From Patescibacteria group bacterium (lineage in GTDB: Bacteria; Patescibacteriota; Patescibacteriia; Patescibacteriales; JAQTRU01), in NCBI GenBank assembly GCA_028716725.1, contig JAQUPG010000010.1, positions 1 to 57,264 of the forward strand: a stretch of 57,264 bases of DNA, read 5' to 3'. The notes under the pieces are model-generated. The model worked only from the letters and a program-made list of their open reading frames with translations, searched no databases and was not told the origin of the DNA. Positions 1-8,554 of this stretch are shown in pieces. Position numbers and translations under genes: made by a program. Position 1 is the stretch's first letter. Every line of letters begins with the position of its first letter.

Positions 1-72
1 GCTGGGAGACTTGGAATCGAACCAAGATTGACGGAGCCAGAATCCGTCGTCCTACCTTTAGACGATCTCCCA
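1..72 (-). tRNA. tRNA-Gln (anticodon CUG); 3' end at the window edge
   Basis: Reverse complement TGGGAGA...GACGGATTCTGGCTCCGTC...TTGGTTCGATTCCAAG TCTCCCA: 7-bp acceptor stem, T-arm GGTTCGATTCC, anticodon loop TTCTGGC giving CTG. Confidence 0.93.
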
Positions 73-76
73 ATTC

Positions 77-104
77 TTGCCAATTTTTTTGGATGTGCTA
101 AAAT
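77..104 (+). promoter_or_regulatory. putative sigma70-type promoter TTGCCA-N16-TAAAAT with TGC extended -10
   Basis: Direct motif match; divergent from the tRNA and followed by a hairpin/T-tract at 241-269. Confidence 0.4.
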
Positions 105-239
105 ATAATTAAATCCAGTTTTCATGTTTGCCCTTTTTTAAATTCCGCTCGCTCGCGGACTCTGCGCCTCAAAAGCTGCGTTATACTCGGCCAACACCCC
201 CGGCTCCTTCCCGTACGCTCGGTTGCCTGCAGCACCCCT

Positions 240-269
240 GAGGGCTTGATCTTCTCGCAAGCCCTTTTT
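240..269 (+). terminator. intrinsic terminator-like hairpin
   Basis: AGGGCTTG-ATCTTCTCG-CAAGCCCT followed by TTTTT on the + strand. Confidence 0.6.
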
Positions 270-1849
270 TATTTCACAATCCTCCCGCCAAAAGTTTTTA
301 GCAAGTCATTAAGCATATTGCCGTTCTCCGGCTGGCTTGGCTTCCCGTTTTCCTTTGGCTCCGGGCCGATTTCAGTTTCAATCCCCTGGCCATTCCCCCC
401 TCCGTTGCTTATCTCTAAAGTCTCATCAATTACGGCTTGGATAGACAGAGGCTGGCCGTAAACTTCGGTTAAAATGTTTTCCACCAGGCCTTTGACCTGG
501 ATATTGCTTACTCTGTCTTTATGGAACTTGTATTTAAAAGCTAAACAAAGCTCCTGGCCGGCTATGTCCCGGGGCTGGCAGACCCGCAAAATAAAAGACA
601 AGGAATGGTTATATTTTTTTACCCTGGTTAAAACTTCATGCCAGCGGTTTTTTATTTCCTCTAAACCTATGCCGGCCAAAGCTTCTCCCGGGTTTGCAGC
701 CGGCTTTGGGCTTGCTCCAACGACCGGTTTTGGCGCAATCGGAGCGCTTTTGCCAGCCCCCTCTTTTGCTAGGCAAAGTTCGGTAATGGCTAATTCTATT
801 GGCAATTGGGCAATAAAACTATCTTTTAATTCATTTTTTACCTTTATGAATCTTTCTATAAAAAAAGTAAGCTGCTCCAGGGTAAGCTCGCGGGAAACCT
901 CGTTAATTTTTATTTCCAGGGTTTCACCAAATTCCAGGGCCAGGTTGCCGGCGCTGATTTTATCCAGCATTATTTTTCTTAAAACTTCAACCAAATCAGA
1001 GGTAAAGGCGGCCAGATTAACTCCCTCATCCACCAGTTTATTAACCAGCCTGACGCCGGCGGCGGCGTCTTTTTTTATTAAATAACCTATCAGGTTGATG
1101 ATTTCGTCTAAATCGCTCCGCGGTATGACTAAATCCGCTTCCGCCTGCGTAATTTCCCGGCCGCCGATAGAAACAATCTGGCCGAGAAGCCCCTCCGCGT
1201 CCCGCATATAACCTTCAGATTTTCTGGCAATCGCCTCTAAGATATTTTTTCCGATTTTTATCTTTTCTTTGCCGACGATATAATTTAACTTTTTTACCGT
1301 ATCGCTGACGCTTATCCGCCGAAAATCAAACCTCTGGCATCGGGAAATAATCGTGGTCGGAACTTTGTGGATTTCTGTGGTGCAAAGGATAAAAATAACG
1401 TTAGCCGGCGGCTCCTCAATAATTTTCAAGAGGGCGTTAAAGGCGGAAATAGAAAGCATATGGACTTCATCAATGATAAAAACTTTATATTTGCAGCGGG
1501 ACGGAGAGGTTCGGGCCGAAGTAATAATATTTTCCCGGACATTATCCACGCCGGTATGCGAAGCCGCGTCTATTTCCATAATATCCAGGTTCCGGCCAAC
1601 CGTAATTTCTTCGCAAATTTCACACTGGTTGCAAGGTTCACTTTCCCCCTCTTTTCTTTTTAGGCAATTGACCGCTTTGGCCATCACGCGGGCCAAAGTC
1701 GTTTTTCCGACTGCCCGGGGCCCGCAGAAAAGATAAGCATGCGCAATCCGGCCTGACTGGATTTCGTTCTCTAAAGTGACCTTAATATGATTTTGCCCGA
1801 CCACTTCGGCAAAATTTTGCGGCCGGTATTTTCTGTATAATGTCGCCAT
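269..1849 (-). CDS. dnaX: DNA polymerase III subunit gamma/tau
   Basis: MATLYRKYRPQNFAEVVGQ N-terminus, Walker A GPRAVGKTTLAR, zinc-binding CNQCEIC, DEVHMLS. Confidence 0.97.
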   Translation of the reverse strand: MATLYRKYRPQNFAEVVGQNHIKVTLENEIQSGRIAHAYLFCGPRAVGKTTLARVMAKAVNCLKRKEGESEPCNQCEICEEITVGRNLDIMEIDAASHTGVDNVRENIITSARTSPSRCKYKVFIIDEVHMLSISAFNALLKIIEEPPANVIFILCTTEIHKVPTTIISRCQRFDFRRISVSDTVKKLNYIVGKEKIKIGKNILEAIARKSEGYMRDAEGLLGQIVSIGGREITQAEADLVIPRSDLDEIINLIGYLIKKDAAAGVRLVNKLVDEGVNLAAFTSDLVEVLRKIMLDKISAGNLALEFGETLEIKINEVSRELTLEQLTFFIERFIKVKNELKDSFIAQLPIELAITELCLAKEGAGKSAPIAPKPVVGASPKPAANPGEALAGIGLEEIKNRWHEVLTRVKKYNHSLSFILRVCQPRDIAGQELCLAFKYKFHKDRVSNIQVKGLVENILTEVYGQPLSIQAVIDETLEISNGGGNGQGIETEIGPEPKENGKPSQPENGNMLNDLLKTFGGRIVK

Positions 1850-1967
1850 TTATTAAATAATATAAAAATAGAATAATAAAATAAGGTTATGAAACTCCAA
1901 ATTACTAATCTCAAATTACCAATTACTTTTCTATTCTACCATTAAATTAGAATAAATCAAGGATATG

Positions 1968-1998
1968 AAAAAGCCGACTCTTTAGCAAGAAGCCGGCT
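1968..1998 (-). terminator. intrinsic terminator-like hairpin
   Basis: Minus strand AGCCGGCTTCTTGCTAAAGAGTCGGCTTTTTC. Confidence 0.55.
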
Positions 1999-2206
1999 AA
2001 TCCTTTTTCTTTTTCCTCTTTCTTTTTTCCTTCCTTTGCCCCTGCCAATGCAATCTTAATTCTAACTTGAAAATAACTTCATTCTGGTAACGTTGCCTTA
2101 AGGCAGATGGGTCAAGCAAGAATTCCCATAATAAAGCCCAGCGGCAATCCGGTTTGACAATACCCCACAATTTCCTAAACATCTTCCAATCTTCCCGCAT
2201 ATCCAT
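1997..2206 (-). CDS. small uncharacterised protein
   Basis: ORF 1997..2230; internal start MDMRED is preceded by AAAAGGA; very Lys-rich C-terminus. No family recognised. Confidence 0.4.
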   Translation of the reverse strand: MDMREDWKMFRKLWGIVKPDCRWALLWEFLLDPSALRQRYQNEVIFKLELRLHWQGQRKEKRKRKKKKD

Positions 2207-2351
2207 TCCTTTTTGTAGAGTAAAGAACATTAATTGTAATCTTTCATTATAGTAGATTTTTCAAAAATGTCAACAAAAAACACGCCTAAAGTGCGCGGAT
2301 ATATAATAAATAACTTTAAAAACTAACACCTAATATCTAACATCCAACTCA

Positions 2352-3104
2352 CTATTCCCTCTTCCTGATTATATTCTCCACGGCCGCCCATTTGCTTTCC
2401 CCGGTTTTCGGAATTAAAATAACGGTTTCGTCGCCCGGATTGCCCTTAAAATAAGTTACACTGGCGGGAAGCACATGCCATTTTTTCCCTTCCGATTCCA
2501 CGAAAAAGTCACCATCGCCGCCCTTCTTTAATTCCCCTATTATCCTCGTTCTTTCAATTGGGCCGATTTGTTTGTAAATAAAAGTCCCGCTATTAGCTAT
2601 GGTAAGTTTTAAAATATCGCCTTCCACTAATTTTGATTTTGAAGCATAATTGGCCGGTACGCTATATTCTTTTCCGTCCGGGCCGATCATGTTTTCTCCG
2701 TCAAAAACTCCCTCAATAACCTTGCCGGTTTCTTCCCCGGACCCGGGCGTAATTTCGTTGTCGTCGGCTTCCTCCCCTATCTGGCTGATGCCAATCCGGG
2801 CCTCTTCTTCGCCCGGAGCTAAAACCGACAAAATTTCTATTATTTTATCATTATTCTCTTTGACATTTTCCAGCAGCTTTTTTATTAAAACAACTTTGGT
2901 CCGGCTGATAACCACTCCTTCCTGGCTTTTCTCTTTTTTCGTTTTCTTTTTGCTTTTTCTCCCTTCTCCCTCGGATTCAGGTAAAAAATCGCCTGCTTCA
3001 AGATCAAGCTCTTTTCCTTCGTCCAAAAAGCCACTTTTTACTTCTAAATCATCGTTAAAATCGCCTGAAGAGTCGTAATTTTGGTCTTGGTGTTTGTTTT
3101 TCAT
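2352..3104 (-). CDS. uncharacterised protein, acidic/low-complexity N-terminal half, compact C-terminal domain
   Basis: 250-aa ORF; the C-terminal half (IGPDGKEYSVPANYASKSKLVEGDILKLTI...) looks globular. Confidence 0.75.
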   Translation of the reverse strand: MKNKHQDQNYDSSGDFNDDLEVKSGFLDEGKELDLEAGDFLPESEGEGRKSKKKTKKEKSQEGVVISRTKVVLIKKLLENVKENNDKIIEILSVLAPGEEEARIGISQIGEEADDNEITPGSGEETGKVIEGVFDGENMIGPDGKEYSVPANYASKSKLVEGDILKLTIANSGTFIYKQIGPIERTRIIGELKKGGDGDFFVESEGKKWHVLPASVTYFKGNPGDETVILIPKTGESKWAAVENIIRKRE

Positions 3105-3247
3105 ATTTTTATTTATTTTACCCTTATTTACCTTTACATTCTATAAAATTTCTATTTTTTTGGCAAGCTGCTAGCCGATTTGCTTGGCCTGATGTTTTGG
3201 TTTTTGTTTTAAATTTTTATTCATTTTAACTCTTTTACTATACCAAA

Positions 3248-3281
3248 AAGATGCTATATTTTTCTCCGCATATAGCATCTT
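3248..3281 (-). terminator. hairpin terminator or attenuator between two minus-strand genes
   Basis: Perfect 11-bp stem AAGATGCTATA / TATAGCATCTT. Confidence 0.5.
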
Positions 3282-3327
3282 CATTATAACATTTTTAGCC
3301 CGACAAGAACAACTCGGCTAAAATTAT

Positions 3328-5850
3328 TTAAATTGTTTTTGCCCTTTGTTTAATTTCCGCTTCAATAATATTCCGGTCCTGCCCATATTTAAGCCGCGAT
3401 AAAGCCCTTATCCGGCCGGCCATATCCTCCCGCGCTTCTCCGGGAAGTGGCCATAAGGTCTTCATGGAAAAAGGCCGGCTGGCCGCATTGTCAATTAAAA
3501 GCTTTACGTAAGCCGTATACTTATCAACATTAATTAAATCATATTGGTTAAATACCGGGGAAAATTCTTTTTCCATAACTTCCGCGTCTTCTGACCCGAC
3601 CTTAAACAAGGCCCAGGTGCCGACGTTGCCGAAAACCGCGTCTTTAATGGTTGTATCCTTATTTTTTGTCAGCTGGCCTAAATATTGATGGGCAATAATA
3701 AGGTTTAAGCCGTATTTTCTCGCTTCGGAAAGAATGGAACAAATTGAATCAGTCGTAAAATTCTGGAATTCGTCAATGTAAAGGTAAAAATCTTTCCGGT
3801 CAGCCAGCGGTGTATCCGTGCGGGACAAGGCGGACATTAAAATTTTTCCGATTAAAATCATGCCCAGAAGGAAAGCGTTCATTTCTCCGACCCGGCCTTT
3901 GGATAGGTCAATCAGGAGAATTTTTTGCTTATCCATAATGTCGCGGACGTTAAATGAGCTTTTCTGCTGCCCGATAATCGGCCGCATGGTGTCGTTGGAA
4001 ATAAACTGGGTAAGCTTTGAAGTAATATAAGGGACGACATTGGCCAAAGCCGCTTCCCCGCCGGCTTTTTCCGCTTCCTGCTTCCAAAAATCAACCACGG
4101 TCTGATCCGCGCAACGCTCCAGCTTCATTTTCCGGAAAGCGGGATCGGAAAGAACCTTCGGTATTTCCATCAAGGTTGAGCCCGAAGCCGGGTCGGACAT
4201 AATAAGAAGCAGGGCGTTTCTCATATATTGCTCAAAAATCGGGCCGCCCGTAGATTTCAGGTCATAGAGCTTGTCAAATATCTTTATCATCTCGTTTATA
4301 ACGAACGTCTTCTGCTCCGGATAACGCGGGTCATATTCCACTAAATTTAAGGCCAAAGGCCGCTCTAAATCCGCCGGGGCGAAAAGCACCACGTCTTCCA
4401 CCCGTTCAGGCGGAATGCGGCTAAGAATGTCCTGAATTAAATCCCCGTGCGGGTCTAAAACGGCGACGCCTTCCCCGTTTATTATGTCCTGAATAGCCAG
4501 GCTCGCCATAAACTGCGACTTGCCGGTGCCGGATTTACCGATAACGTAAAAATGCCGGCGCCGGTCTTCCCTTTTTATTTTTATTTCCTTAACCACTCCG
4601 CGGTAAACGTTTTCCCCCAAAATAATGCCTTCGTCCGGCGCGTTCGGCGGAGCGGGCGCGTATTTGGCCGTGAGCCAGAGGATATTCGGCGTCTCTGTAT
4701 GCTTTAAAGGAAAATGAAAAAGTGAAGCTAATTCCTCGGTATTAAGAAGAAAACCTATTTTCTCCTGAAAGCGCCTATAAATAAAATCGTTGATTATCCT
4801 GTTCTGGCTGCCTCTGGCTAATTTATTTTTAAAATTATTGCCGTATTCGTAATAATTATACTGCCTTAAAGCGCTCGCCATATTATCTAAAAATATCCCC
4901 GCCTGCCCTTTATTTTTGGCGCTTACTACGATTCGCAGATTAACATCTAAGCCGGCCTTGGCGTTTTTTTCTTCTATTTCTTTAAGCATCTCCTGCTCCA
5001 AAGCTGAAGTTTTATTCCCCATACCAAGCTGTTTTTGCCTTTCCGCTTCCGTCAACGGTTTAGCCATTTGGGCTAAATTCCCGACTGCTGAAACCGCTTT
5101 GGTCATCCGGTTTAATTTTAAGGCTTCGGCCATTGATTTCCCGGAAGCCACTTCCCTGACTATAGCTCCGGCTTTTTTATGCCAAACGCCTTTGGCGCTC
5201 CGGACAACGTATTGGATGGCGATGGATTCATCCGCTTCCAGTTTTGACATAACATTAATAATTGAATTCATCGGGTCGGTTTCCTGCTTTTTATAGGTTT
5301 TAATCGGAAAAATAAAACTGCGGTCGGTTTTTAAAGTCCCGGCTAAAATTTCTCCTCGGGGGGTAAATATATTATAATCATCCACTTCTTCGATTACCGC
5401 TTCGGGGTAATGAGCGTTAATCTGCTGTTCCACATAACGGGCCATTTTTCGGGGAGCGACCGCATAAAAACAAATTTTTTTCTCCCTGGCCACGATCTCA
5501 AAAGAAAAATGGTCGTCGCGCCCAAGGAGCATCGGCAAAATCCCCCTTTGCGCGCGCAGCCCTCCGATACTGGCAAAAACCGTTTCGCCTTTAGCAATTT
5601 CCTCATGCAGGTGCTGAACATCAAAATCTTCTTCTTTCTCTCCCGGCCTTTCCTTAGGCAAGCGGACTAAAAAAATAACATGGTCAAAAGCCCGGTTCCG
5701 GTTATATAAGAACTTAATAATCCTGGCAATCAATAAAAAAAGAAAAATTATAATGATTACCCAGATTAAGTAAATCAGCCAAGGAGGCAAATTCATATTT
5801 AGGCTGGTTGGAGGCGCATAAATATTTTGTTGTGGAAAGCCATAGTCCAT
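3328..5850 (-). CDS. VirD4/TraG-like (type IV secretion-type) membrane-anchored DNA-binding ATPase
   Basis: N-terminal TM; Walker A VIGKSGTGKSQFMASLAIQDI; AVLDPHGDLIQDIL; DFYLYIDEFQNFTTDSICSILSEARKYGLNLIIAHQYLGQL motif typical of VirD4/TraD-family ATPases. Confidence 0.88.
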   Translation of the reverse strand: MDYGFPQQNIYAPPTSLNMNLPPWLIYLIWVIIIIFLFLLIARIIKFLYNRNRAFDHVIFLVRLPKERPGEKEEDFDVQHLHEEIAKGETVFASIGGLRAQRGILPMLLGRDDHFSFEIVAREKKICFYAVAPRKMARYVEQQINAHYPEAVIEEVDDYNIFTPRGEILAGTLKTDRSFIFPIKTYKKQETDPMNSIINVMSKLEADESIAIQYVVRSAKGVWHKKAGAIVREVASGKSMAEALKLNRMTKAVSAVGNLAQMAKPLTEAERQKQLGMGNKTSALEQEMLKEIEEKNAKAGLDVNLRIVVSAKNKGQAGIFLDNMASALRQYNYYEYGNNFKNKLARGSQNRIINDFIYRRFQEKIGFLLNTEELASLFHFPLKHTETPNILWLTAKYAPAPPNAPDEGIILGENVYRGVVKEIKIKREDRRRHFYVIGKSGTGKSQFMASLAIQDIINGEGVAVLDPHGDLIQDILSRIPPERVEDVVLFAPADLERPLALNLVEYDPRYPEQKTFVINEMIKIFDKLYDLKSTGGPIFEQYMRNALLLIMSDPASGSTLMEIPKVLSDPAFRKMKLERCADQTVVDFWKQEAEKAGGEAALANVVPYITSKLTQFISNDTMRPIIGQQKSSFNVRDIMDKQKILLIDLSKGRVGEMNAFLLGMILIGKILMSALSRTDTPLADRKDFYLYIDEFQNFTTDSICSILSEARKYGLNLIIAHQYLGQLTKNKDTTIKDAVFGNVGTWALFKVGSEDAEVMEKEFSPVFNQYDLINVDKYTAYVKLLIDNAASRPFSMKTLWPLPGEAREDMAGRIRALSRLKYGQDRNIIEAEIKQRAKTI

Positions 5851-6005
5851 AGTAAAAAATTTAAAATTATTTTTTTAATTCTAATACCAAAATTAATCCA
5901 CGCACCAAATTTTATTTATATAAACTATCTGAAAAGAATTGATAATAGTATTTTTCGAATTTGATGAATTAAAATTATTAACAAATCATAAAAATAGCAA
6001 AAAAA

Positions 6006-6032
6006 TTTAGGCTTGAACTATTTAGCCCTAAA
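6006..6032 (-). terminator. putative terminator inside the 5' leader of the VirD4-like gene
   Basis: Minus strand TTTAGG(G)CT-AAATAGTTCA-AGCCTAAA followed by a T-run. Confidence 0.4.
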
Positions 6033-6147
6033 CATAACCACTATGAGTTAAATTAAAACAATTACAGTAATTATTTGCTAAAAATGCTTTTCAGCCTGTT
6101 TATCTACTGCTCAATAATAATTTTCTTAATTATTTGTTCTACGGTTT

Positions 6148-6176
6148 ATTATAGCACAAATGCCATACTCGAGTAA
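6148..6176 (-). promoter_or_regulatory. putative promoter with TGC extended -10 (TGCTATAAT) and weak -35 (TTACTC), spacing 17
   Basis: Minus-strand motif about 290 nt upstream of the VirD4-like start codon. Confidence 0.5.
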
Positions 6177-6180
6177 ACAA

Positions 6181-6208
6181 AAATCCCCGCCAGCTTTGGC
6201 GGGGATTT
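6181..6208. terminator. strong bidirectional terminator hairpin
   Basis: AAATCCCCGCC-AGCTTT-GGCGGGGATTT, 11-bp perfect stem after the stop of 6233..6745. Confidence 0.75.
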
Positions 6209-6232
6209 AGCCTTTATTATTATTGAAAAAAA

Positions 6233-6745
6233 TTACCGTTCTTTCAGTTTCATAATTTCGTCTGCCTTGATTTTCGCTTCCTGCTCGAGAAAAAACTTAT
6301 TAACACCCGGTATAACAGAAAGCCACTTTTTTATTAAACTAATTATTTTTTCAACTTTAACTTTGGCCTTGCCTAATAGGCCATTTATCTCCCTAACTGT
6401 TTCTTCGCCTTTAGCCTTGAATTCCGCTTGTTTATTTGCGGGCAGGTTTAAATAAATCTCCTCCATCCCCGCTTCCAGTATCTTCCCAACTTTTTCTTCT
6501 CTTTCCTTTACCGCCTGCGCGGCTTCGCCAATATCAACCAACCCCGCGGGCGGGGTTGTCTTTAGCTGCTCTTTCGTTCCTGTCTCTTCCTTTTCCGCCA
6601 GAGTCTCCCTTAATTCCGGAGCAGTCTCTCTTTTTTCCGGCAAAATCGGTTCTGTTTCTACCTTTTCCGCTTCCTCTTTGATTTTTTCCGGGGTTAAATT
6701 TTTGCTTTCCGGATTTTCTAATTTTAAATCTCTGTCATCAGCCAT
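6233..6745 (-). CDS. uncharacterised Lys/Glu-rich protein
   Basis: 170-aa ORF with good start; charged N-terminal half, helical C-terminal segment. Confidence 0.7.
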   Translation of the reverse strand: MADDRDLKLENPESKNLTPEKIKEEAEKVETEPILPEKRETAPELRETLAEKEETGTKEQLKTTPPAGLVDIGEAAQAVKEREEKVGKILEAGMEEIYLNLPANKQAEFKAKGEETVREINGLLGKAKVKVEKIISLIKKWLSVIPGVNKFFLEQEAKIKADEIMKLKER

Positions 6746-6756
6746 ATATAAAAAGG

Positions 6757-7302
6757 CTATTTTTCATAATTTAAAATCGCTTCCAGGACTTTTGAATCCT
6801 TTTTTAAAGGCTCCATATATAAAACCTGGGAACGGACGATATTCATAGTCCCGTCCGGGCCGTGAGTTTCTCCTCCCCTTTTTACCAGGCGCAGATTGCC
6901 GGTTTCCGAAGCGGTTTTGGCGTTTTTCTGCTGGTCGTAATTATAATAAACGTTTTCAATAATAACCGGGTCCGCGGCCGTATCTTTAATCTGGCCGTAA
7001 AAAATTTCTTCATCAACCAATTTTACCGCGTACCAGTTTCCGGCTTTTACCATATTCTCTTCGCCTCCGCCTTTTCTTAAAAATAAAAAATAAACGGCTA
7101 TCAAAACCGCTATCAGGGCAAACACAGCCGCCAATCGCCTGGCCAGGGATTCGTTGACTTTTCTTATTTTCGGCCGGTTTATCCGGCTGAATTCTTCACT
7201 AGAATCATTAAAAACATTATCAATTCCTTCAGCCCGGCTGGAGCCGGCCTTTGGTTTTGGCTTTTCCTTTAAATTTACGGTCTGTCGGAAGTCGTTAGGC
7301 AT
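6757..7302 (-). CDS. uncharacterised single-TM protein
   Basis: 181-aa ORF; TM segment RRLAAVFALIAVLIAVYFLFL; probably co-transcribed with 6233..6745. Confidence 0.75.
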   Translation of the reverse strand: MPNDFRQTVNLKEKPKPKAGSSRAEGIDNVFNDSSEEFSRINRPKIRKVNESLARRLAAVFALIAVLIAVYFLFLRKGGGEENMVKAGNWYAVKLVDEEIFYGQIKDTAADPVIIENVYYNYDQQKNAKTASETGNLRLVKRGGETHGPDGTMNIVRSQVLYMEPLKKDSKVLEAILNYEK

Positions 7303-7309
7303 AAACCTT

Positions 7310-7382
7310 AATTATCAATTATTAATTTTCAATTACCTGTAGATTGTTTGATGATTAACTAATTGAAAATTCATTGATAATT
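7310..7382. repeat. AT-rich imperfect inverted repeat
   Basis: AATTATCAATTATTAATTTTCAATTA (7310-7335) versus TAATTGAAAATTCATTGATAATT (7360-7382). Confidence 0.7.
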
Positions 7383-7419
7383 GAAACTTGAAACTTTAAA
7401 ATTTTTATTATCCTGTTTT

Positions 7420-8364
7420 TTACTCTATTGGCGCTTCTGCCGGGTTATCTACTGGCGCTGCCTCATCAGTCGGCGTGGTTCCTTCTTCCGCCGCCGGTTC
7501 ATCAACCGATTCACTTTCTTCTACCGGTAATTCAATGATCTCCACGATTTCCTCTTCGGCTGGAGTCTCTTCCTCGGTTGACGTAGCTTCTTCTACTGGT
7601 TCAGAAACCTCGCAAGCGTCTCCAACACCGTTATTATTGCTATCCGCCTGGTCCGGGTTAGAAACCGTTGGGCAATTATCGCTTGAACCAAAAACATTAT
7701 CAGTATCCGGGTCATTTTCCTCTATGTAGTTTTGGTAAACCTGGGTCAGGTTATCCGGGCCGGAAGCAGCCATATCCGCTTCTCCGGTTTGCAGCTGGCG
7801 CAATGATTCTTCCGTAACCGGCGACTCAAGATCTTCTGTTTTTATTGGCTCATAGCCGGGGAAAATCTTAGCGGCCAAGTCCAGGCTGGCGCCGATTAAA
7901 CCGCTGTACTCGGTTACCGCCACCCTTTTTTCTTCCCCGCTAACCTCCGCCTCAACCTGCGCCTGCTTTAATTCTTTAATTCTGGCATCATATTCCTCTT
8001 TTAATTCCCCGGCCAGATAAATGCCCAGGTCCCCGGCGCTTTTTTTAGAAATGCGGCGGGTATTTTCTTTCAATTGGTACTGCCAGGCGCTATTTTCATT
8101 CACCAAATCCAAATAAGTATAAGTGACATAATACATTTCCTCATCTTCCTCTATCTTTTCCACCTTAAAATCCATGTCAAAATTATCTAAATTTGCCGCC
8201 AATAATAAGGTATTATCCACCCCCTCCACAATCGTCTGCTTTTGGCCAATCGCCGCCTGCCCGGCGTCCGAAGCCAGGGCGCTTGTGCCCAAGACAAGAA
8301 CAAGGGCAATAATTAAGACGACGGCATTGTTGTACTTAATAAAATGGATGATTTTTCCAAACAT
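7420..8364 (-). CDS. exported protein with DUF5667-like N-terminal region and one thrombospondin type 3-like Ca-binding repeat
   Basis: Signal/TM N-terminus; DPDTDNVFGSSDNCPTVSNPDQADSNNNGVGDACE; Glu/Pro-rich tail. Confidence 0.75.
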   Translation of the reverse strand: MFGKIIHFIKYNNAVVLIIALVLVLGTSALASDAGQAAIGQKQTIVEGVDNTLLLAANLDNFDMDFKVEKIEEDEEMYYVTYTYLDLVNENSAWQYQLKENTRRISKKSAGDLGIYLAGELKEEYDARIKELKQAQVEAEVSGEEKRVAVTEYSGLIGASLDLAAKIFPGYEPIKTEDLESPVTEESLRQLQTGEADMAASGPDNLTQVYQNYIEENDPDTDNVFGSSDNCPTVSNPDQADSNNNGVGDACEVSEPVEEATSTEEETPAEEEIVEIIELPVEESESVDEPAAEEGTTPTDEAAPVDNPAEAPIE

Positions 8365-8554
8365 ATATTTATTTTTAATTATAAACAGTTCTCCAGGAAG
8401 CTTTCCCTAAGAACAATTCTATTATATCATAAAAAACAAAATCCAACAAAAGACATTTTATAAGCCAGTACTCCGGAAGGCGGGATAAATAGGTTTAATT
8501 TATTAATATTTTGTGTTATAATATAATTGATAATTATTTATCCACAATTTTTAT

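Noticed and set aside
73-268. SRP (4.5S) RNA next to dnaX
   Set aside because: Synteny made it worth checking, but the conserved GGAAGGAAGCAG-type apical loop was not found on either strand.
474-1736. Plus-strand ORFs 474..1085, 1353..1736 and 1367..1663
   Set aside because: Antisense to dnaX, which has clear conserved motifs; no family signal in the antisense translations.
3328-5850. Complete type IV secretion or conjugation locus
   Set aside because: Only the VirD4-like ATPase is recognisable; no relaxase or VirB-type genes nearby.
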